Source of the DNA: Pseudeuparius sepicola
Taxonomy: Eukaryota > Arthropoda > Insecta > Coleoptera > Anthribidae
Direction of reading: 5' to 3'
Assembly: GCA_963920635.1 (NCBI GenBank)
Contig: OY987298.1
Location: forward strand, 130,519,735 to 130,583,734
Length of the DNA stretch: 64,000 bases
The notes below the pieces were generated by a model, which searched no databases, had not been told where the DNA came from, and saw only the letters and a program-made list of their open reading frames with translations. Positions 41,278-52,671 of this stretch are shown piece after piece. Positions within the stretch are counted from its first letter, which is position 1. Every line of letters starts with the position of its first letter. The position numbers were made by a program, and so were the translations under genes.

Positions 41278-42631
41278 CAGATCGAACCCGCAATCGTTAC
41301 TCCCCGAATTTCCCCAGAATAAAGCCTCGAAAGCATCTACGCGCGAGATTCGGTTAATTTTCCGTAACAATTAAGAAGAAATCTCCTGGAAATTGATTGC
41401 CCGTGGTGCCTCGGCCCGACGAACTGTTGTAAAGCGACCGCCGACGATTGCGACGTCATGAATATTCGCCCTCCCGGGCGCTCTTTGCACCCGTCGCAAA
41501 TATTTGCCCGAAATCCGCGGCCGGGCCTTGAACGGGGTTTCTTTGTGCGGGCAAACAGCGACATTTGTCACAGTCGACCCATTTACGTCACTAGGGGGGG
41601 TTGGGCGGGAGAACGGTGGAGGAATGGGGGAGCCATGGGCGGGGTTGTGAACCGCGTTAGTGTTGTGCGTGTTATAATACAAATAAGTGGGTGTCTTAAC
41701 GTAGCAAATTAATATAGACAATAACTAGAATACATCATATTTACAACAACGAGCCGACAAACAAGACAAAGCAAGGACTCTCCCGACCGGAGTTGAGTGT
41801 TTACTCTATTATTTGACACTTTTCCTACTGCTTCCTCTATAAGAATCTCATTTATTCTAAAATTGTTTTCATCATTGCTATTTATAAATTAGAATCTTCT
41901 AAAATTTCTTCTTTCTCCTCTGACCTCAACATTACCTGTATCTTGCTTTCTACAATATCCCTTCTTTGTAATCATAGATGATGTATATTCTTTCTTCACA
42001 TTTCAGTATAGTTATTAAATCCTGCTTATTTTCATCGACAAGATATTTAATTGATACCTACTGAATTTATTTAAGCAAATCTTGAATATCAGATGGATTA
42101 TCAGATTGATTTTATCTGTCCAATATATATAATAACTTATGACTTCTGTAATAGTGCTTAACTATAGAGCCGTCTTTGTATCTGTGAGATATAGCTTGAT
42201 TCTACTTAAAGGCATCATTCTAATGAGAAACCTCATGATGAAACGTTATTTCCATTCATCCCATCTAAAATCTTTCTTCACGATATCTTCATATTATTTG
42301 ACCATCCAAGTAGCTGTGCATTGGAAATATGTTTTCAGTGTCGCCTCTCCATACATATTTGCTAAGCAAATAAATTCAAACGATTTTATGGATGAAATAT
42401 AATATGATCTTCATTTCTTCTTCTGCTAAATATAGATAGATTAAGTTTAATTCCTTTGCTTGGCTGATCTCTTGCCACTTCCCATCAGATGGACGATGGA
42501 CGAGTTCTCCTTCCCCCAAATTCAGTTGAGAAGAGAACTAGCTCGAACGTTGTAGCAAAATTTTTTTCTCCTGTACACAAAATAGTTATGTGCAAAAGTG
42601 CACTTTTTTGGCCAAGGAGGTTATTTAAAAA
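41278..42631. other. Unique DNA with the strongest G+C island of the window
   Basis: 41290-41660 is G+C-rich with many CpGs, a CRE-like GACGTCAT at 41452 and palindromic CCGCGGCC. No protein is convincing in any frame, so a promoter, enhancer or conserved non-coding block is the best reading. 41700-42630 returns to ordinary A/T-rich DNA without features. Confidence 0.35.
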
Positions 42632-42657
42632 CCGAGGCAACGCAGGCGTTGCCTCGG
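42632..42657. repeat. Perfect short hairpin
   Basis: CCGAGGCAACGC pairs with GCGTTGCCTCGG across a 2-base loop. It stands out as a G+C-rich 12-bp stem in A/T-rich DNA at the edge of the next repeat cluster. Confidence 0.7.
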
Positions 42658-42659
42658 TC

Positions 42660-43935
42660 TAGGTACCTACCTACTCTGAATTAAACTGTAAATATACTAT
42701 GGAGTAGATTTTGAGTAATAATCTGCATAATAACCTTTGTTCAATTACTAAAAATGCAGAATGCAGCGATAATAAAAAATATATAAAACAGTTGGGCTTT
42801 TTGTAGTATTTGAACCCGGGACCTACAAATTACTAGTCGCTTGGTTTGCGACGCCAAGGAAACATTGATATTATTATTTTTTGTTTAATTGTTTTTTTTT
42901 TTGTTTAATTGATGTTCTTTCAGTTTGTAAAACGAGCGTTGTGAAACCTATTAAAATTGACACAATTTCGCGTTGCTACCTAAATATTTCTCCTGCTCCC
43001 TTCCCCGTAAATTAACTTTACATGCTCGCCAACAGGTCCGAAAGCGAAAGTGAAATGTTCGAGGTGCCCTGTTGCTAGATACAAAAGGTGGTTGCTAGGT
43101 ACAGAAAGTATTGCCTAGCAACGATGCAACGATTATGCAGCAAAGACCTTAAAACCATTAATAAAATATATGTAGCAACTTGAAACTGGCGTCAAATTTC
43201 ATATAATTCACAACGATTGTTTTATAAATTGGTTTTCATGGAAATGAACACGAATTATGGCAAAAAAATTAGGAATATAGATATATTTTCCAGTGCCAAA
43301 TAATGTGGCTAATCTCAAAGTCAAGCAGCAAATGAATGTAGCGTTGGGTTAAAAGCATCCGGATAGTAAACCTAAGCCACACTTATAAATAGTATTAAGT
43401 AATAAGATATATTAAGTTGGAAATTGGAATTGGATAGTAAACTGTAGGTCACGGGTTCGAGTCCCACCCAAAACCCAAGTTTTTTCTTATTATCGCTGTA
43501 TTTTACTTCTTATATTTATTACTGATTTTAATTTTTAGTAATTGAGCAATTGTTATTTTGAATATTATTATTATTATAACTCACAATCTACTCCACAGCG
43601 TTTAATTAAAATTACCTATACCCTATAATACCTAAGAGGAACTTGTCGGAAGCAGGAAAAATATAATAGATTGCACGATGCGTAAGCTCTTTTTTGGTGT
43701 GGACTTACACGCATCTTGCAATGTAAATAACTATTCTTAATGGTTTTAATAAGGTCCTTGCCTCGTAAGGGTTGCCAAGCAATACTTTTTGTACCTAACC
43801 ACCACTTTCGCAGCTAGCAACCGAAGTAACAGGGCACGTCGAACATATTATTTGACTTTCGCTTTCGGGTTTGTCGGCGAGTATGTAAAGTGTACTTACT
43901 GGGGAGGGAGCAGGAAAAATATTTTTAATGCTGTG
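42660..43935. repeat. Interleaved inverted repeats with tRNA-like B boxes (SINE-like)
   Basis: Two repeat types alternate. Type S (42680-42850 minus, about 43400-43620 plus) contains a Pol III B-box-like string: GGTTCGAGTCCCACCC at about 43455, and GGTTCAAATAC in the other copy on the minus strand. Type X (42985-43160 plus, 43735-43935 minus) contains CGCCAACAGGTCCGAAAGCG and GTTGCTAGGTAC or close variants. The order S-, X+, S+, X- is not a simple palindrome. Type S may be a tRNA-derived SINE; no clear A box or intact cloverleaf was found. Confidence 0.5.
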
Positions 43936-45546
43936 GCATTAACGACGTTTCAATATTTCGTTAGGTACCTATGGCCATTGTGCTAGAAGTAAGTACTAGT
44001 GCGCCTATGCCAGAGAGAAACTAAATGGCAAGTAAAATGTATCGAACTTTTTGTAAACATCAAACATCCTCGTCTCTGTGTGTATGCGGTGGAGAGAGCT
44101 TAGTCTGCCCGAACTTTTGTTGGCAACTACCAAACGGTCGGATACGTCATATTGCATGTTTTGCGACCAAGGAAGTTTAAGTGGTCTAGTAATCCCCGCA
44201 GGTTTGTTTGTAGTTTGTACATATTTTAGTGGGTTTACTAAAATGTAAATAGGCGCATTTTATGATTAATATTTTACACGGTGTTTCATAAATCCACACA
44301 AAATGGTGAATTGTGACACATGATTCCTCAACATTTTTTAATAATTTATAAATTTCTGTTTTTGATTTCTAATGTAGTTGGGAGAAAATTTCCTCAAGTT
44401 GAAAACAATATACATACGTAATGTAAATTATATATTCCTTTGCAAAAAATTCGTGAAGAGCAATGAAAAATATTCAAATGGCAACGGCCAACATTTTTTA
44501 TTTTTACAGTAAAAACTCATATAACTCAGCGTCATCAAAATATGTAAATACCTCTGCCCGTCTCTCCGACATAATAATATTCTCGAATAGTTGTAGCGTC
44601 AAAACACTGCTTTGAGCCCGTAAAATATTCATGCCAACCCGACGTATCTTTTTATTTTCGTATCAAATGGCCAAGCGACGCGGCACATTCTAAACTTTAT
44701 TGTGTTGTGTGTTGACTCATTTTGAATGACGCCAGAGGCGAATTTCAACAGATAATTTTTTTGTGTTGTGCCATGAGCGTCGTTGCTCCAAAGTTTCATC
44801 ACTCCCTATAAAGGACGACACTTGACGAGAAAAGAAGAATATACGCAGGCAAATTTGGTCAACTCTATTAGCCATACCTTATACATTTCCGTGATCGACT
44901 GGAGAACCCACATACGGAGAAAATGTTCTATTAACATCAGCATTACTTGAGAACTTTTTCGCGGTTTCCATATACTTGATTATTAGATTCAACCATATAC
45001 ATATAGGAATATATACATTACCAAAGGTAACTTTCATGATAAAAAGAAGTCTTCTAACATTTGTCCTAAGCCTAATTTTTTTTTTCAAATTGTTTAAGCC
45101 CCTCAAAAAACGCCGCCTATGGGCGCCCGCGTGACGTGTCTTAAAATTTCGCCTATGTCAATGGTAGTGGCAGGTAGTGAAATAGCGCCGCATTGCCACG
45201 TCTATGAGGATTCACCACAAAATTTCGATTTCGTTTTGAAAACGAGTACTTTCTAAGGAACATGTAGAATGCCTACGAAACACCTACCTTAATGATATTT
45301 CCAGGATTGAATAATGCACCATTTTCTGTTTTCTTGCTTTTTTACATTAAAAGTCACACAACACACTACACAACATTCATCACATTTTCTAGAGCTGTTG
45401 GGGACCTCTTGTTTCACTCCGCCATTTCTTTTGTTTGAAGCGAGGTACTCAGCCTGACGACCACGGAGGAGGATCCCCTCCGCCAGGAAAACCCCGAAGG
45501 GTAAAAAAAACACAACTGAACTAGCACACATTACATATGCAAAGCA
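43936..45546. other. Unique DNA, no gene recognised
   Basis: A minus-strand frame at 45289-45531 (80 codons) begins with a signal-peptide-like stretch (MCASSVVFFLPFGVFLAEG) and has Cys clusters, but I know no family and it may be chance. The rest is A/T-rich without repeats that I could resolve. Confidence 0.25.
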
Positions 45547-45732
45547 CTACAGTAGTTGTTCAAAGAGGCCGCCGTTAACCTCGATGCATAAATTCACTCG
45601 GTTAATAATTAAATTAATAATTTTTCCATTTTTTGCTTCAGCATCTTCTATTCTACTTATTCTGCATCTAAAAACATATAATCCATTTACTAACAAATAA
45701 GAACTATCAAATAAAAACATTACTTTGACCAA
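45547..45732 (-). pseudogene. C-terminal tail of a Tc1/mariner-like transposase
   Basis: The frame ends NRVNLCIEVNGGLFEQLL followed by stop, resembling the last residues of insect mariner-like transposases (RVxxCIxxxGGxFExLL). The residues before it (RISRIEDAEAKNGKIINLI) fit less well and the start is not genuine. The catalytic DDE/D core is absent. It may belong to the same family as the fragment at 52672-53091. Confidence 0.4.
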
Positions 45733-46157
45733 GCGAGGGTGCTTCGCAACTTAGCCGTTTAAGTGTGCCTGGTCGATTCCACAAAGTACATAATCCTAAG
45801 GAACTTCTTTTCTTCATCAATATCCTCACCCTCAGTGGGAAAATGTTGGTCGCACGCCTAAAAACATGTTTCACTATTTCACATACCTACTTTCAAAACT
45901 AAATTAATTTTAACACTTCTAACCTGTAGGTAATGTTGCGGTCCTAGTGCACTAGTAAAAAGCCCGGCGTTCAATTAATTGCAAAATAGCTTTAAAACGC
46001 ACCAAAATACACAAATACAGGAAAATATCTCCGAAAATTCAGAGGGACGATAGATTTTCAATAAGTTTTCTTTTCTTTTAAGACGCAATAAACTAATCTA
46101 ACATTGACATTGATATCAATAATTATTACGCACCACTTCAACCTCTACTGTTTTGTG
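45733..46157. other. Intergenic, no feature seen
   Basis: A/T-rich spacer before the paired THAP-bearing elements. Confidence 0.5.
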
Positions 46158-46164
46158 CGTATTG

Positions 46165-46377
46165 TCACGATAAACTTACCCACGGTATGTCATTGCGCAT
46201 CTTGTGACGCGTCAGTTGCGAGTCAGAATTTAAATTGCTCCATATGTCTTGTCTGCGGCATGCAGCAATCGAGTTTTTGGCAAGATTATTGTCCTTGGGA
46301 AATCTATAGTACTTAATTTCCGTTCCCTTACTGTTTCTGTTATTATTTGGGCAAACGCTGACTGCACATCCCGGCAT
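46165..46377 (-). CDS. Truncated THAP-domain reading frame
   Basis: Seventy codons starting MPGCAVSVCPNN, which gives the first zinc pair of a THAP finger (C4, C9) right after the start, as in real THAP proteins. The FPKD-type motif (YYRFPKDNNLAKNSI) and ACRRQD follow. The second half, with C-x2-H-F and the AVPTxF-type end, is missing: after about residue 50 the frame runs into the terminal repeat and stops at its edge. THAP fingers bind DNA and, in P-type transposases, recognise transposon ends. This fragment probably cannot fold normally. Confidence 0.6.
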   Translation of the reverse strand: MPGCAVSVCPNNNRNSKGTEIKYYRFPKDNNLAKNSIAACRRQDIWSNLNSDSQLTRHKMRNDIPWVSLS

Positions 46378-46573
46378 TTCTGGCCTATTTTAAAGCACTG
46401 TCGAGTTGGACTGGCAGTTGTTTACACTTTTTTCTTGACACATTAAACTGTAAACTACAAAAAATCGTAAAACACAACCGTATTTTGAATTCGTGACTCG
46501 CAACTGACGTAGATACGCAGATTTGCCTTGTTTTCGGATTCGTTACTGACATACCGTGGGTAAGTCTATCGTG
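46166..46573 (-). mobile_element. Miniature TIR element encoding half a THAP finger
   Basis: The ends CACGATAAACTTACCCACGG and CCGTGGGTAAGTCTATCGTG are inverted repeats. They are bounded by the perfect 8-bp duplication CGTATTGT (46158-46165 and 46574-46581). A subterminal pair (CAGTTGCGAGTCA / TGACTCGCAACTG) also occurs. The 8-bp duplication plus a THAP domain suits the P superfamily, although some hAT transposases also carry THAP. Confidence 0.8.
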
Positions 46574-46822
46574 CGTATTGTGCCCAGTTGCCTTTGTCAG
46601 TTGCCAGTGTCAGTTATCAGTCCCCCATCCTAGAGGCCCTGTATGACACGAAAACTGACAGTTATTCGTTTTAACAGAGGTTGGACAACAGATTTTGGCA
46701 GATCTAGTAACATTGTTTTTATTATATTCTTATCTTGGCGGGTGCCAGTTTGTCAACAAACTGTCGACAAATTATTGAGCGTGCTCAATTTCTTTTGCAA
46801 AAAGGAATGTTAACAGTTAAAA

Positions 46823-46971
46823 ATAACATCTTGTGTAATAAGAAACTGCAAGAATTCTGAGCAAGATGAATTTTTCTTAACACCATTTCCAAAAAGCGCA
46901 GAAGCACGAGCACGATGGTGCAAATGAAATACCCTAACATGAGAGTTGGAAATGATACGAAAATTTGCGAG
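46823..46971 (+). pseudogene. THAP domain, exon 1
   Basis: The frame reads TSCVIRNCKNSE (first zinc pair, C-x4-C) and LTPFPKSAEARARWC, then shifts by one base to KYPNMRVGNDTKICE, ending at a GAG/GTAAGT donor (46971/46972). The usual initiator Met is replaced by ATA at 46823. The frameshift near 46925 and the lost start show decay, but the zinc-ligand spacing remains recognisable. Confidence 0.65.
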
Positions 46972-47854
46972 GTAAGTAAATTTAATTACATAAGTATCTC
47001 TAGTTCGTTTTTATACCTATTTGTTTTCAAGTCCATAAGGTTATACAAACCCCTTATTAGAATTCTTATGAAAATTTCCCAATGTTAAAGAGATAAAATT
47101 TAAATTTTTGCCCTTATTTAAGGAGGTAAAACCTGTTAGGTACATTTACTGGACCGGGATAGGCATTTTTCGTTTCATGGAATAATAAAAATGTAAGTAT
47201 ATGTATATGGATATATTAGATAAGTTGTGCGTGACAACTTTGGATTGGTTTATAAGTAATATTTTGTTACTGCGTAAAGGAAATTTTTCTACTACAAAAT
47301 TCTCATAACGAAGAGGCGTATTACAGAAAACTATACAGGATCTTCCTCATCAAAACTTCCACCTCCATAATTTTTTGACCTATTTTGTTATTTTTTTTTT
47401 AATTTTCGTTGCTTCTCGAAAGGAGAAAACTAAAAAATACAAAAAAGTTGTTTGCAATTAGAAAATTCTTCCTATCGTGAAATTTGGAAAGAGAGTGTAA
47501 TATGTAATTCGTAAATACTTGTTCTAATACATTTTTTCGAAACCTCCTGTAGGAAAAAACGCCACGAATAAATAGCAATAAAATAGTTACAAAATCTTAC
47601 TTCTAAAGATATTTTAGAATTTATAATAACTGTTAGAGAGAGGCAGTTTTGAAGGAGCTTTATTTTACACCAGGACCAACAAAATCGGACAAAAAAGAAG
47701 TTAACACGGGTGGGAATATAAAGAACCCTTTTTGTGTAGTCGGTTAAATGTGTGAGCTTATATTCCATTACAAATTTCTTGCTGATAAAAAAATAGCATT
47801 TGATGGCAGCGTTTTATTATGTAGCTTAAATTTATAGTTCTTTAACTTTCACAG

Positions 47855-48019
47855 GTTCACTTCTCCGACATGGATTTTGAGTGTCAGGTTGTGCTGAAGA
47901 AAGGATCATCTCCTGCAACGTTTGATGAACGTGACTTTAGCAAGAAAGAACCATTATTAAATATGTATAAATTTGTGAGAACTTGTACAAGTTTGATTTT
48001 TCCTATTTACTTGCAATAA
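47855..48019 (+). pseudogene. THAP domain, exon 2
   Basis: After a TTTCACAG acceptor (47854) the frame continues from exon 1 in phase: the Cys at the end of exon 1 and VHFSDMDFE here complete the C-x2-H of the THAP finger. LKKGSSPATFDE, the conserved end of the domain, follows. The frame then stops at 48017-48019 after about 54 codons, so any downstream transposase region is lost or in another frame. The intron is 883 bases. Confidence 0.65.
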
Positions 48020-48899
48020 TATATCTTTGAAAACAAAAATACTGTTGTCTTCTTTATTGAAATGTAGATGATCTCTCTTGCATTAAAAAGTTATTAACTT
48101 TTATTTTACAAAAAAAAAGAATGAGAGACTAATATATCGATATTAAATACCTAGGTACTCATTTTTTTATTCAGCCTAATTCCTATTATTAGTGGTTGAT
48201 TCATATTACCAAAACAAACTTTCCAACTTTTTCTTATGTGCAAATTTTAGTATTAATTGTCTTAAAATTATGATGGTAGGTATAAGAAGAGAGTTTGAAG
48301 AAACGAAACCATATAGTAAAACCATTTAAAAGACCTTTTTTATTTTTAAATAAAAGTAATAAAAAATACTATTGCAGCTACGATTCCTATTGAAGAAATA
48401 TTCGAATGTTTGGTTAGTTGGTATGCTAGAGCCTTGTTTAATTTTATGTACATACCTATCTACATTACCTACCACCTTCCTACAAAAATTTAATAAATGT
48501 TTTTATCCTGATATTTTGGAACAAATTATATGTTTCTTCACTCTTCCATTCAAACTTCAATAATTATTATTAGTGAAGCTTTGCAAATAACATACTACTA
48601 CCTACCTTATTTACCTATTTATTGGTTTTATCTATATTTTTATACATTTTAAACTGTGCCCTCATCTACCTACGCTTATGGCAGTTAACTGTCGTTAGCT
48701 TAACCTTAAAATCAAATTTTGATACATCATGCTGATAGGGGAATGCTAGAAAGAGCGAAAAAATATATTTCTGTTGCACAAAATGAATTTGATAGGGAAA
48801 ATAAGACCCTCCCCAGAGAGAGAGATCCGATCGTTGTCCAACCTCTGTTAAAACGAATCACTGTCACTTTTTGTGTCATACAGGGCCTCTACCCCATCC

Positions 48900-49560
48900 C
48901 TACGATATAGCGCGGTATGTCGAGTGAATTTGATTGTACACCAGTCCCGTAATCGTGGTTTTGCTAAAAATGTGTATGTAGTTTTGTATTTACTTAGTGC
49001 TTCTATGTGAAAATGCAACAACAAAAAAAATCGCGTAGGGCTTTAGGATTACCTAGCCTCGGGACTCCGGATTCATATCCTGTTTTCTGTTTTCAAATTT
49101 CAAACTAAGGTAAGGTGAATCCATGCCAACCTCGGATAAATCTAGCAGCGCTGCGGCTGTACAGATTCAAATCGATTGTTATTTATGTATTTTTTTAATT
49201 TGTTGGAGGAAAAATGTATTTTCATCCTTCCTGTAACAACGGCAACACCGCGAAAATAACTTCAAGCTGACAGTACGTTCCGAGGCCATATTGGATGACG
49301 TAATTAGAGGCGGAGATTTACAGGGGAAATTGGGGTTTTTTACCCTTTTTTTAAAGATAGTAAAAAAAACTAAAAATATTTTTCTATGTTTTCTTAAGCC
49401 ACCCTGCGCACGTGGTAAAATTTTTGTACTAAGTGATAGTTAACCCTGTAGTATACATACAGATTTCTAATAAATGTGTGGATCCACGATAAGATACTTC
49501 CTTGAGATTTTTGTTTCGCGATAATAAAATCTTTATAACAGATAAATTTCGGAGTGGAAA
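48900..49560. other. Unique DNA, no gene recognised
   Basis: Contains a G+C-richer patch near 49050-49320 without a reading frame of interest. It forms the left flank of the tandem array. Confidence 0.4.
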
Positions 49561-49567
49561 CGCTATC

Positions 49568-49726
49568 ATGTCAAAGTGCAAACTATATTTCGCTGTAGTT
49601 ATTTGTCTATTATTTGCTTTAACTGAGATTTTTCACTTACAAAACAAAAATCTGATATCTCATTGTGGATTTATACGCTACAAGTATATGGGGCTTATAA
49701 CAAATTTCTTATTATACGGTACCTAA
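49568..49726 (+). CDS. Small secreted-type ORF, array copy 1
   Basis: Fifty-two codons from the shared ATG: MSKCKLYFAVVICLLFALTE opens a hydrophobic, signal-peptide-like stretch. A short polar segment (IFHLQNKNLISHCGF) and RYKYMGLITNFLLYGT follow. It differs from copies 2 and 3 by Cys for Gly at residue 4, Phe for Leu at 8, loss of two residues and a few further changes, most of them amino-acid-changing. I know no homologue. Conservation of the frame among copies may simply reflect recent duplication. Confidence 0.3.
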   Translation: MSKCKLYFAVVICLLFALTEIFHLQNKNLISHCGFIRYKYMGLITNFLLYGT

Positions 49727-50546
49727 TAATCTGACGACACCTCCAGATAAATATCACTGATTACACTCACTCACGAACATAATTATTATATTAACTTGTA
49801 TATTCAAGTTGATGGTGGTATTTTCGAACAGCTCCTCTAAATATAGTAATACTTAATGCGATTACCCATTTCTGTAGTTGTTGTTCCAAGACTCCCGCGC
49901 GCCCTTATGGTAGCCCAGATTCTACTAAAAAGCGTAATGGGCAATCCTGAAATTCTAGACAATATAAACCCTTTTTAATATTGTAGGTATGTATACTTTT
50001 ACAACGCTGTAAAACCTCGCAAAGGCAGGGTCCAGACATACCATACAAATATAATATGTAAATAAGTTGTGCTCTCCTCTATGGCATATTCCCCAATACT
50101 TTTTATATAATATTCGTGCTCCGTGGTGAGTCCCGCCTTTTTTTATTGTGGCACAACCTATACTTTATTGTTGTCGTTTTTTTTTTAAATATCGCCAGAG
50201 GCCATGGTTTTTTCATGACCCACAAGTATCTATAGACATAATTTTGAAAGTAATTAATTTAGTGATACGGGAAAAAATAAAAATACGAAAAATCAAAAAA
50301 CAGGGCTATTATTTAAAGACTTACCACCCATTAACTTTTTAAATTTTGGACCTAGAAAAAAATGATAAACTCGAATGTTGTAGGAAATTTTCTTGAGACC
50401 TCCAATGCACTGATCAGAAAAACAGTTGAAAGTCGCATTTTTTAGATATAGGCGAAAGCTCAGAGAAATAACCAAGGTTGTTTCTCTGAGGGCGAAACAT
50501 AAACACCATGTATATTATTAGATACTTAAAACTTAGATACGCTATC

Positions 50547-50711
50547 ATGTCAAAGGGCAAACTATATCTCGCTGTAGTTATTTGTCTATTATTTGCTTTA
50601 ACTGAGATTTTTCACTTACAAAACAAAAATCTGATGGAAATATCTGATTGTGGATTTATACGCTACAAGTATATGGGGCTTATATCAAATTTCTTATTAT
50701 ACGGTACCTAA
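50547..50711 (+). CDS. Small secreted-type ORF, array copy 2
   Basis: Fifty-four codons, MSKGKLYLAVVICLLFALTE onward, then IFHLQNKNLMEISDCGF and a tail ending FLLYGT. Same protein as copy 3. The N terminus has the charge and hydrophobic pattern of a signal peptide, which would leave a mature peptide of about 30 residues with one Cys. The frame extends upstream to an ATG at 50508, but that part is not shared with unit 1. It could be the first exon of a small secreted protein gene; no second exon was recognised. Confidence 0.35.
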   Translation: MSKGKLYLAVVICLLFALTEIFHLQNKNLMEISDCGFIRYKYMGLISNFLLYGT

Positions 50712-51531
50712 TAATCTGACGACACCTCCAGATAAATATCACTGATTACACTCACTCACGAACATAATTATTATATTAACTTGTATATTCAAGTTGATGG
50801 TGGTATTTTCGAACAGCTCCTCTAAATATAGTAATACTTAATGCGATAACCCATTTCTGTAGTTGTTGTTCCAAGACTCCCGCGCGCCCTTATGGTAGCC
50901 CAGATTCTACTAAAAAGCGTAATGGGCAATCCTGAAATTCTAGACAATATAAACCCTTTTTAATATTGTAGGTATGTATACTTTTACAACGCTGTAAAAC
51001 CTCGCAAAGGCAGGGTCCAGACATACCATACAAATATAATATGTAAATAAGTTGTGCTCTCCTCTATGGCATATTCCCCAATACTTTTTATATAATATTC
51101 GTGCTCCGTGGTGAGTCCCGCCTTTTTTTATTGTGGCACAACCTATACTTTATTGTTGTCGTTTTTTTTTTAAATATCGCCAGAGGCCATGGTTTTTTCA
51201 TGACCCACAAGTATCTATAGACATAATTTTGAAAGTAATTAATTTTAGTTATACGGGAAAAAATAAAAATATGAAAAATAAAAAACAGGGCTATTATTTA
51301 AAGACTGACCACCCCTTAACTTTTTAAATTTTGGACCTAGAAAAAAATGATAAACTCGAATGTTGTAGGAAATTTTCTTGAGACCTCCAATGCACTGATC
51401 AGAAAAACAGTTGAAAGTCGCATTTTTTAGATATAGGCGAAAGCTCAGAGAAATAACCAAGGTTGTTTCTCTGAGGGCGAAACATAAACACCATGTATAT
51501 TATTAGATACTTAAAACTTAGATACGCTATC

Positions 51532-51696
51532 ATGTCAAAGGGCAAACTATATCTCGCTGTAGTTATTTGTCTATTATTTGCTTTAACTGAGATTTTTCAC
51601 TTACAAAACAAAAATCTGATGGAAATATCTGATTGTGGATTTATACGCTACAAGTATATGGGGCTTATATCAAATTTCTTATTATACGGTACCTAA
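51532..51696 (+). CDS. Small secreted-type ORF, array copy 3
   Basis: Identical in translation to copy 2 (54 codons). The surrounding unit is nearly identical as well, so the duplication making copies 2 and 3 is the more recent step. Confidence 0.35.
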   Translation: MSKGKLYLAVVICLLFALTEIFHLQNKNLMEISDCGFIRYKYMGLISNFLLYGT

Positions 51697-52671
51697 TAAT
51701 CTGACGACACCTCCAGATAAATATCACTGATTACACTCACTCACGAACATAATTATTATATTAACTTGTATATTCAAGTTGATGGTGGTATTTTAGAACA
51801 GCTCCTCTAAATATAAGTAATACTTAATGCGATAACCCATTTCTGTAGTTGTTGTTCCAAGACTCCCGCGCGCCCTTATGGTAGCTCAGATTCTACTAAA
51901 AAGCGTAATGGGCAATCCTGAAATTCTAGACAATATAAACCCTTTTTAATATTGTAGGTATGTATACTTTTACAACGCTGTAAAACCTCGCAAAGGCAGG
52001 GTCCAGACATACCATACAAATATAATATGTAAATAAGTTGTGCTCTCCTCTATGGCATATTCCCCAATACTTTTTATATAATATTCGTGCTCCGTGGTGA
52101 GTCCCGCCTTTTTTTATTGTGGCACAACCTATACTTTATTGTTGTTTTTTTTTAAATATCGCCAGAGGCCATGGTTTTTTCATGACCCACAAGTATCTAT
52201 AGACATAATTTTGAAAGTAATTAATTTTAGTGATACGGGAAAAAATAAAAATACGAAAAATCAAAAAACAGGGCTATTATTTAAAGACTGACCACCCATT
52301 AACTTTTTAAATTTTGGACCTAGAAAAAAATGATAAACTCGAATGTTGTAGGAAATTTTCTTGAGAGCTCCAATGCACTGATCAGAAAAACAATTGAAAG
52401 TCGCATTTTTTAGATATAGGCGAAAGCTCAGAGAAGTAACCCTGTATATTATTAGATACTTAAAATCTAATGAAATTGAGAGTCCAATAATTTATATAAT
52501 GTTATCTATAGATTTACTCTAACCGTTTGTCAGTTTAGAGCCATATTTAAGGTTTTCTTTAAATCAAGATTGCTATGAAAAGCATAAAATCAGTTGTTTG
52601 CATTTTATGTTCCTCTAAAAATCCAAATGACACACTGATTCGAGAACAAAAGTTTTAATTATTATTGTAAC

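Larger units (their letters stand above)
46631..48891 (+). mobile_element. THAP-bearing DNA transposon remnant
   Basis: The inverted ends TAGAGGCCCTGTATGACAC and GTGTCATACAGGGCCTCTA extend inward for about 60 bp with mismatches (GACAGT, ATTCGTTTTAACAGAGGTTG). They are flanked by the perfect 8-bp duplication CCCCATCC (46623-46630 and 48892-48899). A two-exon THAP-domain gene remnant lies near the left end. No transposase catalytic region was recognised in the A/T-rich remainder. P superfamily is favoured; a THAP12-type hAT is the alternative. Confidence 0.8.
49561..52480 (+). repeat. Tandem array, three copies of a ~985-bp unit
   Basis: The anchor CGCTATCATGTCAAAG occurs at 49561, 50540 and 51525, giving periods of 979 and 985 bp. 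Units 2 and 3 are almost identical. Unit 1 differs by scattered substitutions and a 6-bp in-frame deletion. Unit 3 lacks about 35 bp at its end. Each unit contains one short signal-peptide-like reading frame. The unit shows no TIRs or target duplication that I could find, so it looks like a segmental tandem duplication. Confidence 0.9.

Noticed and set aside
43440..43470. Functional tRNA gene
   Set aside because: A B-box-like GGTTCGAGTCC is present, but no cloverleaf with acceptor stem or A box could be drawn.
45289..45531. 80-codon frame with signal-peptide-like start
   Set aside because: Attractive N terminus but no family, no clear splice partners and no repeat support.
49561..52480. CRISPR array
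   Set aside because: The repeat unit is about 985 bp with no short repeat/spacer structure, and the sequence is eukaryotic.
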